Below are positions 6,964 to 7,192 of a stretch of 7,192 nucleotides of DNA, piece after piece (within the stretch, counting starts at the first letter, position 1; each line of letters begins with the position of its first letter). The stretch covers positions 1 through 7,192 of the forward strand of contig CAKZZR010000245.1 in assembly GCA_937885475.1 (NCBI GenBank). The letters are read 5' to 3'. The notes beneath the pieces were generated by a model. The model was not told the DNA's origin, ran no database searches, and saw only the letters and a program-made list of their open reading frames with translations. The stretch comes from an uncultured Treponema sp. GTDB lineage: Bacteria > Spirochaetota > Spirochaetia > Treponematales > Treponemataceae. The translations under genes were made by a program, and so were the position numbers.

Positions 6964-6978
6964 AGCGGCTTTTCCGCT
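6964..6978 (-). promoter_or_regulatory. small hairpin next to the ribosome binding site of the SPOR gene
   Basis: Read on the minus strand, AGCGG-AAAAG-CCGCT forms a 5-bp stem with a 5-base loop. It ends directly before the GAGGA ribosome binding site. It could stabilise the leader or affect ribosome access, but so short a stem may be chance. Confidence 0.25.
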
Positions 6979-7105
6979 CTTACTTGTCTATCGGAATCCA
7001 GAAAATTTTCTTTACTATTTTTTTTTACGGGGATTCTTGAACCAACAGAACTTGGATGAGCAGGGCAAACGCATCGTGGTTTCGAATAATTGAAAGCTGG
7101 GGCTA

Positions 7106-7111
7106 ATTATA
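7106..7111 (-). promoter_or_regulatory. possible -10 element for the membrane SPOR gene
   Basis: An exact TATAAT on the minus strand. The bases 17 nt upstream (ATCTTC) are a poor -35 box. Transcription from here would give a leader of about 150 nt before the ATG at 6950. No better promoter was found closer to the gene. Confidence 0.35.
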
Positions 7112-7192
7112 AAAAATTGCGCGAAGGAGAAGATTGATTCGTGCGGAGGGGTTCGTTCATTTTTTCAAAAATACTCTGACTTTAGCTGTCGC

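Larger units (their letters stand above)
6951..7192. other. non-coding region upstream of the SPOR gene; possible dispersed repeat
   Basis: No gene can be supported in these 242 bases. The minus strand holds the ribosome binding site, a small hairpin and an exact TATAAT. Bases 7028-7103 are notably richer in G+C than their flanks (a T9 run on one side, TAATTATAAAAAA on the other). They can be read as protein-like in more than one frame (plus strand GFLNQQNLDEQGKRIVVSNN; minus strand MRLPCSSKFCWFKNPRK at 7074-7015), and a further short minus-strand frame runs 7160-7107. None has a ribosome binding site. On the plus strand AAGGAG (7124-7129) precedes a TTG at 7134 whose frame stays open to the window end. 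It might be the start of a divergent gene, but only 19 codons are visible. Confidence 0.4.

Noticed and set aside
7028..7049. GGTTCAAGAATCCCC on the minus strand resembling a tRNA T-arm
   Set aside because: The bases flanking the would-be seven-base loop do not pair, and there is no acceptor or anticodon arm around it.
7015..7074. 19-codon minus-strand frame starting at ATG 7074 (MRLPCSSKFCWFKNPRK...)
   Set aside because: No ribosome binding site upstream, ends in a poly-A-derived Lys run, and the opposite strand reads equally well, so coding is not supported.
7107..7160. 17-codon minus-strand frame starting at ATG 7160
   Set aside because: Very short, preceded by poly-A-type sequence without a Shine-Dalgarno site, and it overlaps the candidate -10 element.
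7134..7192. Plus-strand TTG start with AAGGAG upstream, open to the window end
   Set aside because: Only 19 codons are visible, the start codon is not ATG and no good plus-strand promoter is present; not enough to call a gene.

Overview
The window looks like chromosomal DNA from a Treponema-type spirochaete of moderate G+C. The clue is a folD gene beside a small OmpW-like outer-membrane barrel; from memory this matches T. pallidum TP0732/TP0733. SPOR-domain proteins and a spirochaetal-style lipobox also fit. This assignment is inference from gene content and recollection, not a database match. I see no mobile element, CRISPR array, rRNA or tRNA.

Layout. (1) Bases 1-1100, plus strand: 3' part of a gene for a helical, TPR-like protein with a C-terminal SPOR domain; its start lies upstream of the window. 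(2) Bases 1135-2001, minus strand: folD, complete and with all key motifs, convergent with gene 1. (3) Bases 2002-2117: AT-rich divergent promoter region. (4) Bases 2118-2729 and 2745-4451, plus strand: a two-gene operon with a 15-nt gap, encoding a small outer-membrane beta-barrel and a large lipoprotein. It ends in a strong intrinsic terminator at about 4505-4540. (5) Bases 4473-5921, minus strand: an unrecognised exported protein with beta-barrel-like character. Its last codons contain the terminator of the convergent operon. The long open frame continues upstream to 6005, but that extension runs through another terminator, so I place the start at 5921. (6) Bases 6024-6950, minus strand: a single-pass inner-membrane protein with a periplasmic C-terminal SPOR domain, followed by a strong intrinsic terminator at 5964-6005. 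(7) Bases 6951-7192: non-coding leader or promoter region with an exact TATAAT on the minus strand, a small hairpin next to the ribosome binding site, and a stretch that may be a dispersed repeat.

Apart from folD (cytosolic one-carbon metabolism), every gene appears to encode a cell-envelope protein: two with peptidoglycan-binding SPOR domains, two probable outer-membrane barrels and one lipoprotein. The barrel and lipoprotein genes at 2118-4451 are the most likely functional pair. I found no clear sign of a new multi-gene system. The main points of interest are the two unknown envelope proteins and the overlap of terminators with coding sequence.
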